A stretch of 64,000 nucleotides of DNA from Aradus depressus (Eukaryota > Arthropoda > Insecta > Hemiptera > Aradidae). This document shows positions 31,933 to 43,342 of this stretch, piece by piece. A program made the translations under genes and the position numbers. The notes under the pieces are model-generated. The model worked only from the letters and a program-made list of their open reading frames with translations, was not told where the DNA came from and ran no database searches. The stretch's first letter is position 1, and every line of letters starts with the position of its first letter. The stretch covers positions 9,734,001 through 9,798,000 of the forward strand of contig OY759214.1 in the NCBI GenBank assembly GCA_963662175.1, written 5' to 3'.

Positions 31933-32224
31933 TCTTGGAAATTGTTGTGAAATCAGAATAGGAGTTGGCCCGAGCTGCACAAATCTAGTTCAGAAAGTAT
32001 TACAGCATAGCTGCCGTGACGAGATCCACGCTGTTCGGTTCGCAACTGCAGCTCGTTCATGAACTTTCTACACTCAGGGTTGAGGGAGTACAAAAAGTGA
32101 CCTAAATAATTTCAAAAATATAAGCAAAAAAAAACAGTAATGGCTCTTTGATCCGAACCAAAATTCGTTTTACAACTAATTATAGCACTGAACTATTCCC
32201 TACAGAGTATAGAGTATATCTTTG

Positions 32225-32390
32225 TTCGTGTTGGTCCTATCGGAGGCATTCAAAACGGTTTTGAGCATGTATATCGTAAATCGGCCTACAAAAAATGCCG
32301 TTCGGTAATCTCTACAACTTTTATCCAAAGAGATGTTTAATTGAATCTTGATAAAAAAATATATAGGCACATAGAAATAAAATACGTCTT
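32225..32390 (+). repeat. Rep-C fragment, diverged
   Basis: gttggtcctatcgg, caaaacggttttgagcatgt and atctctacaacttttatcc align with the Rep-C core. Confidence 0.5.
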
Positions 32391-32427
32391 CACATTGTTT
32401 TATTTTTGACTAGAACCGGGTTTCAAC

Positions 32428-32983
32428 GCAACAGCGTCAATAGCAGTGGTACATCCCACCCACACAGTGTAGCGGTCAAAGGACAACAGCGTCAATAGCA
32501 GTGGTACATCCCACTCACACAGTGTAGCGGTCAAAGGATAACAGCGTCAATAGCAGTGGTACATCCCACCCACACAGTGTAGCGGTCAAAGGACAACAGC
32601 GTCAATATCAGTGGTACATCCCACCCACACAGTGTAGCGGTCAAAGGTCAACAGCGTCAATATCAGTGGTACATCCCACCCACACAGTGTAGCGGTCAAA
32701 GGACAACAGCGTCAATAGCAGTGGTACATCCCACCCACACAGTTTAGCGGTCAAAGGACAACAGCGTCAATAGCAGTGGTACATCCCACCCACACAGTGT
32801 AGCGGTCAAAGGACAATAGCGTCAATATCAGTGGTACATCCCACCCACACAGTGTAGCGGTCAAAGGACAACAGCGTCAATAGCAGTGGTACATCCCACC
32901 CACACAGTGTAGCGGTCAAAGGACAACAGCGTCAATATCAGTGGTACATCCCACCCACACAGTGTAGCGGTCAAAGGACAACG
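32428..32983. repeat. 55-bp tandem array, 10 copies
   Basis: acagcgtcaatagcagtggt plus acatcccacccacacagtgt and agcggtcaaagga repeats every 55 bp, with starts at 32431, 32486 and so on to 32926. Only a few positions vary (agca/atca, gtgt/gttt). Homogeneity this high suggests recent expansion. It lies just after a Rep-C fragment and before Rep-A. Confidence 0.95.
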
Positions 32984-33042
32984 CAAGCTTATATTTTTTA
33001 TGGCATATGATAAATATAACCCGGTATATCTTCTAAAATTTA

Positions 33043-33670
33043 CAGATTCCAAATATGAAAAAAAAAAAAAAGTCTATCTTTCTGTGAACACTATAACTCC
33101 CGACAGAATCAATGTATCGACACGAAATTTTATATGTGTGACCTGTAACCCGTAAGGACAACACCTATCGATTTTTAAATGATTTATTTTTAATTGAACT
33201 CAAAAACTCTAATAATTGCCGTAGTAGTGAATGTATCGACACAAAATTTCATATGTGAATTTAAAACTCAGTAAGGATGGTACTTATTCATTTTGAGCAG
33301 AATCGGCAAAAGAGAAGGGGTGGATCAGAGGGGGCACAACTCAAAAACCCCAGTAACTACCTATGTAATGAATGTATCGACATGAAATTTCATATTTAAA
33401 GTCAAAACCCACTGAGGACATAACCTGTCAAATTTCAGCGGAATCGGCATAAGGAAAGAGGGAGATGGGGGCTCAATACAAAAACCCTAATAACTGCCGA
33501 TGTAATGAATTTATCGACACAAAATTTAGTATGAGGATTTAGGAGCCCTTTTGTAAGTCAACTGTTGAATATTAGCGCAAACGGTCGACTGGTTTGGAGG
33601 GGGAGCGAAAAGTTAATTGATTAATTAATTCCGGGGAAGTAGATTGCCGGAGATTCATCGAAGACTTCTT
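33043..33670 (+). repeat. Rep-A copy, the clearest modular example
   Basis: From ccaaatatgaaaaaaaaa onward it shows four modules whose tatcgac words fall at 33115, 33234, 33375 and 33512 (spacing 119, 141 and 137 bp). Each module reads roughly atgtatcgacacaaaattt, a cgtaaggac word, a caaatcggt-like word, a G-rich aagaggggg word and ctcaaaaaccccaataactg. The 3' end is aattgattaattaattccgg, ggggaagta and the hairpin gccggagattcatcg. Only the 5' hairpin is missing. Confidence 0.85.
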
Positions 33671-34221
33671 TAAATATATATTTTTACTGCCTAGAGACGA
33701 AGGGATAACCTATTTTCTAACTAAAGAAGGGAAGACTTATGAAAGGATGAAACGTCCCCTTAAATACTAGTGGAAGAGTGAATCTCTATGGAAAAAAATA
33801 AATATAAAAATTAACTTCAGTGGTCTTCAAACTATTTTTGGACAAATTGAACTAGTAGTAGTTTGTCTTGTTTCCTTTCAAAAAGTGCAGTTTAAACTCG
33901 TGATCTCTCTTATGCTCCACTACATCTTATACTGTCAACTAGTGCATTGCGAACATCTTAAGTAAAACTCTCGAGGTTGGAAAGGTTTCCAGTTTCTTTT
34001 CAGCTTTTCTAAATGAGTTTCTAATTTCTCCACAGCTATTTCAGAAAATAGAAACTGTGTCCTGTCTGGAAACTGTCCAGAACATGGGAATCACTTAACT
34101 TTTACCTGATTGTTACATTTAAATTCTCCTATCGTTGTTAGCTAAGAAGAAAACTAGCTTTCATCGTTTTCAGATCTGTAAATCCTGATCCCACAAAAAT
34201 AGCATTTATATAGAGGCAGGT
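33671..34221. other. No recognisable feature
   Basis: No supported gene or repeat. Confidence 0.4.
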
Positions 34222-34311
34222 TCATGCCTACTAGAGTGACGAGGGAGCGCTCTGGTAGTAGGCGATATGATTTTGTAGTTAAAGGCCGGGCATGAGTCAC
34301 ACCAACTAACT
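34222..34311 (+). mobile_element. SINE-1 3'-end fragment
   Basis: agagtgacgagggagcgctc, tggtagtaggcgatatga and gccgggcatgagtcac are the last 90 bp of SINE-1. Confidence 0.85.
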
Positions 34312-34388
34312 TGTAATAGTGTAAAATGTTTTTGAACTTTTTTTTTTTTTTTTTCGCCAAAGCGAGGAAGCTTTATTTATCCGGATAA

Positions 34389-34484
34389 GTAAACCATAAA
34401 AAAAAAATTATTTCCGCCCTCTGGCGGCTAAAATAAAACCATAAAAAAAAAATTATTTCCGCCCTCTGGCGGCTAAAATAAAAC
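34389..34484. repeat. Tandem duplication, about 47-bp unit
   Basis: aaaccataaaaaaaaaatta then tttccgccctctggcggcta is present twice in succession. Each unit contains the small hairpin CCGCCCTCTGGCGG. Confidence 0.9.
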
Positions 34485-35014
34485 TTCAAGACTATAAACA
34501 ATATTGCGGGAAATGAGTTCAAGGAAAAAGTACAATAAAAATTAAATATTTATTGAAATTGCACATTGCCTATTGCAATATTTTATAGAATATTACAACA
34601 TTTCTAAATGGTTCATTAAATTAAGAAAGAAAAAATAATTTATAAAAACAAAATATTTTTTCGCCCAATTACAAAATTTAATTTCAACAGTTAACGCAGC
34701 CACAACAAAAATGTTAGATGCATTCAACTTCGGTCTACGTCAACGTTAGTAACAAGAATAAATTTGTATGCCTAACATTTCAATTTGAATAATATTCTAG
34801 GATCGTGGCTATAATGTGTTTTTGAATATTCATAGCTCCTTTATTGATTTGACATCATTTAGTCAGTTCATTAATGTCATGTCGAAGGTAAACCAACGTT
34901 ACACCTATCAAAGTTCTGTAAACAGTGAAATTTGTTTAACGGTTATTTATATAAATTGGCAATAATTAAATATAAATACAATGAGAAATTAATATTAATT
35001 TAAGATATTTTTGG
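34485..35014. other. No recognisable feature
   Basis: AT-rich, with no supported gene. Confidence 0.4.
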
Positions 35015-35027
35015 TATGCTATTTATA

Positions 35028-35378
35028 GGTTAGGTTAAATTAGGTTTTATGACTCATGCCCGGGCTTTAACTACGAGGTCATATCGCCTTCTACCAGAGC
35101 GCTCTTTCGTCACTCTGGTGGACATGAGCCCGACTCTACTGTGGGAGTCCTAAATTTTGCCTATCCTAAATTTTCATTCACCTAGGGTAGGGGTCTTTAA
35201 CGAGTACCTGACATCGTACAGGCTCGGGACCAACGCTTAACGTCCCATCCGAAGGACGGTGTGCTTAAGTTTATTTTACTTCCCAAATAAAATAAACTAA
35301 GGGCCTCGGTCGGGTTTCGAACCCACGATCTTGAGCTTAGAAGACAAGCATGCATACCACTGAGCTACCGGCGCCCTC
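35028..35378 (-). mobile_element. SINE-1, full length with target duplication
   Basis: Read on the minus strand: the tRNA-like head is gagggcgccggtagctcagt (A-box-like tagctcagtggt) and gggttcgaaacccg (B box). The body is about 230 bp (cttcggatgggacgttaag, gagcctgtacgatgtcaggt, agagtcgggctcatgtccac) and the tail is cataaaacctaa and ccta repeats. A 13-bp flanking duplication, tatg(c/a)tatttata, lies at 35015-35027 and 35379-35391, showing retroposition. It would be transcribed by RNA polymerase III and mobilised by a LINE. Confidence 0.95.
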
Positions 35379-35453
35379 TATGATATTTATATATATGGTT
35401 AAATATTCCCTTGGCCACTCTAGTTAGTAATTGTGATTAGTATTGTGACTCTG

Positions 35454-35600
35454 GTACAGGCTCGGGACCATCGCTGGAATCGGAATCTCATCCGAAAGAT
35501 TATTTGGATCCCAGATAAAGTAAACTAACGGACCCCGGCCGGGTTTGGAACCCGCGATTTTGAGCTCAGTAAGCGCGCATTGAGCTACCGGCGCTCTTTA
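35454..35600 (-). mobile_element. SINE-1 copy, internally deleted
   Basis: The head (gagcgccggtagctcaat) and a short part of the body remain; the middle and the tail are lost. Confidence 0.85.
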
Positions 35601-35617
35601 TGGCCTCTACCAATTAA

Positions 35618-36160
35618 GGGAGCATCAGAAATTCAATATTGAATTTTCAACGGAATTTCATATTCCGACTACCTATTACGAAGAAAAAAAAAAAAGAAAA
35701 AAAAATCTAGCTGTAAACACGGGAACTCCCGATAGATTGAATATATCGATACAGAATTTTATATAATAATACAAAAGCTCATAAGGTCGATATGTATCAA
35801 TATTCAGACGAATCGTCCAAAGGGATATGGTGGATTAGGGGGCTGCTTAACACAAAAACTCGAATAACTACCGTTTGAAATGCATGTATTGACGTGAAAT
35901 ATCACTTGCAAATTCAACGTATTATCACAAATTTATTTTCAGACATATCATCCGAAGAGAAGGGGGATCACAGAGGGGTTCAACATAAAAATCCCAATAA
36001 CTCCCCATGTAATGAATGAATGTATCGGCACAACATGTATGAGGATTCATAAGCCACTATGTGAGTCGAATACTGTTGTCGTTGGAGGGAGAGCGAAAAC
36101 GTTGTTGAGTAATTCTTGCTGGGGAAGTACACAGTCGGTGATTCACTGACAACTTTCTTC
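35618..36160 (+). repeat. Rep-A copy
   Basis: gcatcagaaattcaatattg, several diverged modules and the 3' end ggggaagtacacagtcggtg then attcactgac. Confidence 0.75.
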
Positions 36161-36591
36161 ATCGACTGCTGAAACATTCTAAAGTCCACTGACTGCCACT
36201 AGGGAAAGCTCCGATCAACTCTAACCTACCCATTTTTTACAAAAATTTTCTCCAGTAACGGTCTCATTATTAAGGTGACCTTTTATGAGAAAACACTTTT
36301 AACCTACATTGTTTGAAAAGGCCTCTTAAAATTTAGTTGTGTTATATACTTTAGCGTCCATAACAGGTGATAAAAATGGAAAGGGAAATGGAAGGATGGG
36401 CATTAAAGGAGAAAATGTTAAAAATGAAAAGGTTTCTTGTACGAAGAGAGTATACAAAGTAATGACGTAATAAAATGGTATATATTATTAGAGAGGACTA
36501 CATCTAGTTCAGAATATTCTTTTAGGAAGCTGATCTCTAATATAATGTACAATATAATATAATATACACTGGAAAAGTATGAAGAATTGAT
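36161..36591. other. No recognisable feature
   Basis: No supported gene. Contains a short aatataatataatat run near 36550. Confidence 0.4.
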
Positions 36592-37200
36592 CAATTAAGT
36601 TTTCGCTCTCCCTCCAAAACCTATTTTTCTTTGGGGATTTATTTATTTTTGAGTCGAAACCCACTCTTCTGATTCCCATCTTTCCTTCGGTCGACTATGC
36701 TGAAAATTAGTAGGTTTCATCCATATCGCGTTTTGAATTTACATATAAAATTTTGTGTCGATACATGTACAACGGCAGTTATTAGAGTTTTTGTGTAAAT
36801 AGCCCCTAATTCCTTCCCCTTGTCTTTGACCGATTTGGCTAAAAACCAATAGTTATTATGACTCCTGCCCGGGCTACTACCAGAGCGCTCATTCGTCGCT
36901 GTGGTGGAAATGTGGCCGACTCAATGGTGGGAATCTTAAATTTTGCAAACTCTAAATTCTTATTCACCTAGGGTAGGAGATATTGAACGAGTATCTGGAC
37001 ATCGAACAGGCTCGGGACCATCGCTTAACATCCAATCCGAAGGACGGCGTGCTCATGGTTTTTTACCTTCCAGATACCCCTCGGAGCTATCGGCGCCCTC
37101 GAAAATCAATAGGAAAACCTGAAATTTCTGTGAAAACTGAACATTGAATTTCCGACCTATAACTTCGCCTATGCTTCTCATAGCTGAGGAAGTTATAAAT
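36592..37200 (-). repeat. Rep-A copy split by a SINE-1
   Basis: The left part is 36592-36851 and the right part 37102-37200, continuing the same module after the SINE. The word aaaa(c/t)caatag ends the left part and begins the right part, a target duplication of about 11 bp. Confidence 0.85.
36852..37101 (-). mobile_element. SINE-1 inserted in Rep-A
   Basis: Minus-strand SINE-1 with a degraded head (gagggcgccgatagctccga) and most of the body; flanked by the duplication described for the host repeat. Confidence 0.9.
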
Positions 37201-37203
37201 TAA

Positions 37204-37491
37204 GGCGCCAGAAGCTCAGAGGTAGCGTGCTAGCCTACTGAGCTCAAGATAGCGGGTTCGAAACCCGGCCTAGATCTGGGAGGTAAAAAAAAAAAATTGA
37301 GCACGCCGTCCTAAACGGATGGGACGTTAAGCGTTGGTCCGGAGCCTGTACGACGTCAGGTAGGGGTTGTTAAAGACCTCTCTACCTTAGGTAAACTAAA
37401 CGGCAAAATTTAGGACTCCCACAGTAGAGACGAGCTTATGTCCAACAAAGCGACGAAAGAGCATTCTGGTAGTAGGCGATGTGACCTCTAT
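37204..37491 (+). mobile_element. SINE-1 copy
   Basis: The head ggcgccagaagctcagaggt, B box gggttcgaaacccgg and body are present up to tagtaggcgatgtgacctc. The tail is missing. Confidence 0.9.
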
Positions 37492-37842
37492 GAGGAAGAA
37501 ATAGACCAGCTTTAAGACAAATTACCAAAACAGCGCAATTTGTGAGGTTTTTGTATGTATATGTATATGCATACAATATGGATGCGGGGTCGTGGATATG
37601 TAAATATAATATTATATTTAATTGAATGAACATTATATAAAGAGAGGCACAATGGTGTAGGAGTGTCTGTCTGTAGTAGTGAGAAACCTGAAATGTGTTC
37701 TTGAACATATCATAAACGAGTAAATAACAAAAAGTCATAAAATTTGTTTTATTAATTAATTGTAAAAATGCCCACGGAAAATTCAAGGGTATAATGAAAG
37801 AAATCAAGGTTCTGTCGTATCGGAAAATAAATAAATAAAAAA

Positions 37843-38038
37843 GTCGTCGCTGAATCACCGGCTATGAATTAAACAAATTTGTTCCCCCCCCCCCCCCCCC
37901 CCCCCCCCAAATCATGGGCTAAAACTCAAATTTGACTTACATAGTGGCTTCTGAATTGTCATACTAAATTTTCTGTCGATATAATCATTACATCGGCAGT
38001 TAATGGGATTTATGAGTTGAGTCACCCTCTGATAACTA
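37843..38038 (-). repeat. Rep-A copy, 3' half with C-run
   Basis: The 3' hairpin (gtcgtcgctgaatcaccggc) is followed by a C-run of about 28 (37880-37907), then gacttacatagtggcttctg and one module. Confidence 0.8.
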
Positions 38039-38059
38039 TCTTATATCCAAATTAGTGAA

Positions 38060-38790
38060 GGGTCTGACAAGGAATATTAAACCTTCTCCAAAAATTTAAA
38101 AGTTTTTTTAAAATTATTTGTTTGAGTAGAACAAGCATTGACATTTAAATTTAAAAATAAAAAATGGCGGCTCTGTTTGTCATTTGCTATGAAAGATTCA
38201 TTCATTTCTCGGAAAAAAAGCTATCTTTCATTAAACTGCCATATTGAAAAACTCAGACTTCTAGCTCAAATCCGTCTCCACAATAGCAATAGAAATTGTA
38301 GAATATTACTTGGAGGGCTTAGGTATGAGTTTTGTCCTGAAAGTGTCTGCAGGCTCTGTACCTTAGATGAGAAGGACGATCTCATACACTTTTTGTTCCA
38401 TTGTCCCTCTTTGTGTATCCCCAGGCAAACATTTCTCCACAATCATCTCACCAATAGACCAGAATATTACTCAGAAACATTTGTGCATATTTTAAATAAT
38501 TTAGAAGTTAGAAAAATTAACAATTTATTTTTATTTTTTACTGTTGCTTTGAAAATAAAGAATAATTTAATTTAATTTGTTGCATGTAAGATGGATTTAT
38601 ATAGTTTTTTTTTATTATTATTATTATTTTATTATTTATTTATGTGATATCTTGTTTTATATAATTTTCGAATTGTTTCTTATATCCTTTTATTATTTAT
38701 TTTGTAAAAAAAAAAAAAAAAAAAAAACTCATTGCCATGAGGATTGTAATATTTTGTGCAATAAAAGTTTATCTATCTATCATGTCTCGG
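38060..38790 (+). pseudogene. LINE ORF2 C-terminus and 3' end
   Basis: The plus frame 38138-38575 (145 aa) ends a non-LTR retrotransposon ORF2. CRLCTLDEKDDLIHFLFHC is a C-x2-C-x9-H-x4-C zinc-binding motif preceded by KLRLLAQIRLHN and GGLRYEFCPE, typical of the segment after the reverse transcriptase. RT and endonuclease are absent (5' truncation). An AT-rich 3' UTR follows, with an A-run at 38706-38726, aataaa, and a terminal tatctatctatc repeat. It encodes no complete enzyme. The same zinc motif spacing recurs in the LINE at 42.5 kb. Confidence 0.8.
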
Positions 38791-39219
38791 AAAAGTGCGT
38801 TGACAACCGACAGAAGGGAGGCTGAGGTAGAATTGAGAAGTCTATGAAGACACAAGTGAGAGAATGATGATGAGCCGCAACTCCTTCCCACTGTAGAGAC
38901 CTCTCATCTCCATTGTCATATTGAGGTGTTCGACTTAGACAACCCTAATGATTCCATGCAAATGAACATGCCCACTGGGTGCAAACATTCAGAGAGTGCG
39001 CAAACATAACAGGGAACGGAATTAGCGGGGAGCTGTTGAGAGTAGAACACAGTGACCCGTTCCTAATTGATGTTATGCATGTCGAAAGGGGGATTAGCAA
39101 TTCAATGTGCAAGCTTGGGATCCCGACACATGATACAGATGCACTTTTAGCATTACAATGCATGCTCATCACTGTACTTTTGGTATAGACAGTGTCGTTA
39201 TGTTATTAGGGGGAGGCAA
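38791..39219. other. No recognisable feature
   Basis: GC-richer than its surroundings. The overlapping frames at 38945-39188 on both strands have no recognisable domain. Confidence 0.4.
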
Positions 39220-39555
39220 CTAGTTGAATGCAACCAGTTGACAAGGCACAAACTGCAAGCAATAATCGGCAATGTTCTTCTAGTTGAATGCAACCAGTTG
39301 ACAGGACACAAACTGCAAGCAATAATCGGCAATGTTCTTCTAGTTGAATTTTTTTTTTACGGGTACTCCGGCAAATCACCCGTCTTCTAGTTGAAAGCAA
39401 TCAGTTGACAGGACACAAACTGCAAGCAATAATCGGCAATGTTCTTCTAGTTGAATTTTTTTTTTTTACGGGTACCCCGGCAAATCACCTGTCTTCTAGT
39501 TGAAAGCAACCAGTTGACAGGACACAAACTGCAAGCAATAATCGGCAATGTTCTT
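39220..39555. repeat. Composite tandem array, 60-bp unit with 47-49-bp spacers
   Basis: ctagttgaatgcaaccagtt then gacaggacacaaactgcaag, caataatcggcaatgttctt forms a 60-bp unit at 39220, 39280, 39387 and 39496. Between the later units lies a spacer with a T-run and acgggtactccggcaaatca. Arrangement: unit-unit-spacer-unit-spacer-unit. Confidence 0.9.
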
Positions 39556-39564
39556 GCCCAGCAT

Positions 39565-39840
39565 GATTTATCAACTAAGTTTTTGACCTCCCTCTGAAAC
39601 CTCGTACTAAATTTCATGTCGATATGTCCATTATATTGGCAGTTATTAGGAGAACCTCTGATCCCCCTCTGCTATTCGGCCAACACTTCGCAGAAAGTTG
39701 ATACTTGTCGTCCTTATGGAGTCCTAGATCCACTTATAAAATTTCGTCTTTATACGCTTTATCACAGGTAGTTATTAGTGTGTTTGTGTCGATGTATTTA
39801 TTCTATCGGAAATTACCGTGTTCACAGACACACAGGCTTT
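39565..39840 (-). repeat. Rep-A copy
   Basis: Contains aaatttcatgtcgatatgtc, ggcagttattagg, gtcgtccttatggag and cgtgttcacagacac in minus orientation. Confidence 0.75.
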
Positions 39841-40009
39841 TACGAGCCGACCTATACAGAGGTCATATGGTTAATTTACAAACAGGATGTCGTGTCGATA
39901 CATTGGCAGATATTAGAGTTTTGGGTAGGGAAAAAATGTTAGACAAGATCAATAAAATTCCTAAAACTTTCCCCCTCTCCTCTCCTCATTTCCTTTCAGT
40001 GAAAAGAGT

Positions 40010-40376
40010 ACGAATTACATGAGATAATATGAGATTTCATAGAAAACTTGTCTCTCTCACTCGCTCTCCCCTTTGCCTCTGTAGGAATCACGTGATTTCC
40101 TAGAAAACATTTATCTCGCACTCATTCTGCTCTCTCGTCTCTCACTGTCCTCTCTACCCTTCTTGAAAATAGTACTAATTAACGAGGTTTTTAACCTGGA
40201 AATACGCATTATAAGACGTTTTAAGTGACCTCGACCATAAAAATAATACGAATTACCGAGGGGTCCGAAATGCATTGTTTTTATACCACTTATCGGGATT
40301 TTCTCTGGGGACCGGCAAGTTTGTACGAATTAGCCGGAAATACGAATAATCGGGATACGAAATATCGGAATTTCAC
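40010..40376. mobile_element. Possible pogo/Tigger-type end
   Basis: The right end, inverted, reads cagtgaaattccgatatttc and resembles pogo-like termini; gcgaattacc/tacgaatt words recur inside. No matching left end or TA duplication was seen. Confidence 0.3.
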
Positions 40377-40377
40377 T

Positions 40378-40520
40378 GTTTGAGGATTTAGAAGTCCTTG
40401 TTAACTCATCCATTGATTGTTAGCCAAAACGGTCATTGGTGTTATGAGGGAGTACAAATACTAAGTTATTTAATTTGAACAGAGAAAGTACATAGCCTGT
40501 GATTCACCCAATACTTTTTT
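40378..40520 (+). repeat. Rep-A 3' end
   Basis: ttgaggatttagaagtcctt, aacggtcattggt and cctgtgattcacccaatact are the terminal 140 bp. Confidence 0.75.
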
Positions 40521-40785
40521 TCCGCCCCTTTCTATTTGCCCTACCTTGGCGACCATAACTTTGTGGGGGGGTAGAGGGCCGTCATTACCAGACCAGAGAA
40601 TAGAGATTGTGTGTGAGCTGGACTGAAAGTATTAGATAGGTGGGTCCAGCAGGTGGGGGCCCAGGGACCTTACCTCTCGGTCACAAAGCCAATATACCCG
40701 GCCATCCTTCAACTGCCCATTCTGCACAAAGCGTGGACGTCGGCGTCATTACTCTACGGTTATTGCTTAAAATATAAGAAAAAAA

Positions 40786-41010
40786 AAGTTGTTGGTGAAT
40801 CACCCAGCTGTGTACATCCCCCGTTCGAATTAATCAATTAGGTTTCCGCTCTCTCCCCAAGGCCAATTAACGTTTGAGCTAAAACTCAATATTGACTTCC
40901 AAAGTGGCTTCTGAAACCTCGAACTAAATTCTGTGTCTCCCCACCTTAGTCTTTGACCGATATGGCAGAAAATCAATAGGTGTTGTCCTTGGAGGGCTTT
41001 GAATTTACAA
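40786..41010 (-). repeat. Rep-A copy, 3' half
   Basis: gttggtgaatcacccagctg, gaattaatcaattaggtttc and ccgatatggcagaaaatcaa in minus orientation. Confidence 0.75.
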
Positions 41011-41035
41011 GATCGCTAACTTTGACAACTAAACC

Positions 41036-41095
41036 TGGGCAGGCAAAATTTAGGACCCCCCAATGTTGAGACATGCTCATGTCCACCGGAGCATA
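41036..41095 (+). mobile_element. SINE-1 fragment
   Basis: gggcaggcaaaatttaggac and gctcatgtccaccggagc are from the 3' half of the body. Confidence 0.7.
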
Positions 41096-41880
41096 GTTAA
41101 GGATGAGAAAATACCGCGTCACTCCAAACCCCAATTTTTGGCGAAAAATCTTTTTTGCTGGAAAATCACTGATTAAATATCAATCTTCCTGACATAAATA
41201 TAAAAAATAGTAAAAACTCGAACTCGGGTCCTTTCAGAATTACATAATATGGGAAAAAACAGACATCAACCTCGACATTTTTAGAAATTTTCATAACATA
41301 AGGGCAATTTATCAGAAAAAAAAATTAAAGAAAAAAATAAATATCTGTACGTAATTTATTAACAAAATTAAAAGTATACAAGCACACATTTTGTGAGAAA
41401 GTGTCGTTTGTCAGACGTATTGACAAAAATGAATGTGTGGGCTGCACGAACTATGGGTAGCTGCACACATGCTTCAGAATAAAATTGATAGAAACGATAT
41501 ATTAGGTGATTCTATAAGCCTGTTATAGTATCACGGTGATTTAGAGCTGTTATTTATCAGAGGTTTTTTTTTATATAGAACAGCCAATATCTTTTCCCTA
41601 ATAGTATTAGAGCAAGGGTTGCCAACTCCTCAATCACATTAGAAAAATGTCATAAATCGATCGCAGGCAAGATCGTTTATCGGATACTTATATAGGTAAA
41701 GTTGTACTTATATAGGTAAAGTTGTACACAGGGCCCAACTTCCGAAGAGTGTGTGCAAAAGGACAAATAGAAGCAACATTGTTGTCAGTACAGGCACTGG
41801 TGCAGATATTGATGAGCCCTTACTAGCCCTGGAACAAGAGACGCGCGGACTGTTCAGTTCAGAGCGTTGATTACATTGTC
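41096..41880. other. No recognisable feature
   Basis: AT-rich. acttatataggtaaagttgt is duplicated in tandem at about 41687 and 41706. Confidence 0.4.
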
Positions 41881-41897
41881 CAGGAATGATCACTGGG

Positions 41898-42957
41898 TGG
41901 GCAGGTCTGGGGTCTCCGGTATGCTGATCATCTCGAGAGGACACATCTTAACTTCATTAAAAGGCTCCTCTCCCTGCCCCGAAATACCCCATCATCCATG
42001 ATAAGACTTGAGTTTAACTTGACGCGCATAGGCTGGAAACTGTTGAACTACTCGCTCAGATAAACTGTTAGGTTACTGGAGATGGATAACAGTAGGTACC
42101 CCAAAATGTGTTACATAAAACTAAGGGAATTAAGCTTACAGAAGTCAAATGCGACGAGATTGATTTGGGTGTCCCAAGTAAAAAGCATTTTGAATGAAAT
42201 TGGGGAGGGAGATTTGTTAAATATATTGGATCCGGTAATGCTAAAAAATTCTCTGCCCAGGATTTCGGATGCATTTGTGAATCATCTAAAGAATAAAGAT
42301 AAATATTACCTTTTAGAATGCCGATAAAACACCTTTTATCTCAATATTTACAACCCAGATCAACTCCAACCATACCTAAACCTGAATGCTCCTTTCTCAC
42401 ACATCAAAGCACTGACTCAACTCGGTCTATCTGGCAAGTACTATCTTCAAATCAGTTACAAAAATAATGTATACACCCTTAATTCCCAGGAACTTTGTAC
42501 AATCTGCAATAAAAACGAATTGGAAGACATATACCACCTGTTAATATCCTGTCCGATCTACTCCCCTATTAGAAGCCACTTCCTGGCTCAGAGTATCAGT
42601 ACAGACCGATCAAACTTTCATACATTACTCCTGGCCCATAATAAGAATTATATCTCAAACATTTTCTATTATTTAATCAGCGCTCTGAAACTGAATGTAT
42701 TCAACTTCCATATTATATTGGTATTCAATACCTCCATATTTACTGTCTTTGTTACATTATTATTATTAATTTGTAATTACTTATTTTATTTATGTTATCT
42801 ATTCAGTTTGTTAAAGGTTCCTTTATGTATGTCATTATTGTTCAGCTGATCAATCTATAATTCTAAAAATGTTAATGTTAATATTGTAAATGTAATGGTC
42901 ACTGACTATTCTATAGGGGTGATCCCTTTAAACAATAAAAATTATTATTATTATTAT
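41898..42957 (+). pseudogene. 5'-truncated LINE with target duplication
   Basis: The plus strand encodes the region after the reverse transcriptase: RTHLNFIKRLLSLPRNTPSS near 41942, an in-frame TAA near 42060, then a run ending YYLLECR at 42327. After a break comes CTICNKNELEDIYHLLISC (C-x2-C-x9-H-x4-C) near 42502. The frame is therefore broken at least twice. The 3' end is an (ATT)n tail at 42940-42957. caggaatgatca(c/g)tggg flanks the unit at 41881-41897 and 42958-42974, a 17-bp target duplication with one mismatch, marking a target-primed insertion. Confidence 0.85.
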
Positions 42958-43047
42958 CAGGAATGATCAGTGGGAAAATGGCGAGAAGATCAGATGGACA
43001 AACGACGTAAGCATACTTCTCGGACGTCCGGGTACAGCCTCACCATC

Positions 43048-43342
43048 AACATGAAAATTTATATGCGTATCCAGAACCCTCTAACGACGACTCCTATTGT
43101 TTTTCAGCTAAATTGACCAAAGGGAAGAGGGGGATTAGGGGAGAGGATTAATTCAAAAACTCTTATAACTGCCGATGTAATGAATTTATCGTCACAAAAT
43201 TTAGTATGAGGATTTAGAAGCCGCTATATAAGTCAACTGTTGAATATTACAACAAACGGTCGACTGGGTTTGGAGGTAAAGAAAAAATCATTAATTCTCT
43301 CTGGGGAAGTACATCGCTGGTGATTCACCGACGACTTTTTGC
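43048..43342 (+). repeat. Rep-A copy, 3' half
   Basis: Modules followed by gaatattacaacaaacggtc, ggggaagtacatcgctggtg and attcaccgacgactttttg. Confidence 0.8.

Noticed and set aside
35330..35378. tRNA gene suggested by A- and B-box-like sequences in several places
   Set aside because: Each is the head of a SINE-1 or SINE-2. Acceptor and anticodon stems do not pair properly and SINE body sequence follows.
37436..37858. 140-aa minus-strand hydrophobic frame
   Set aside because: It overlaps the end of a SINE-1 and a Rep-A copy, and its composition reflects AT-rich DNA. No family match was recognised.
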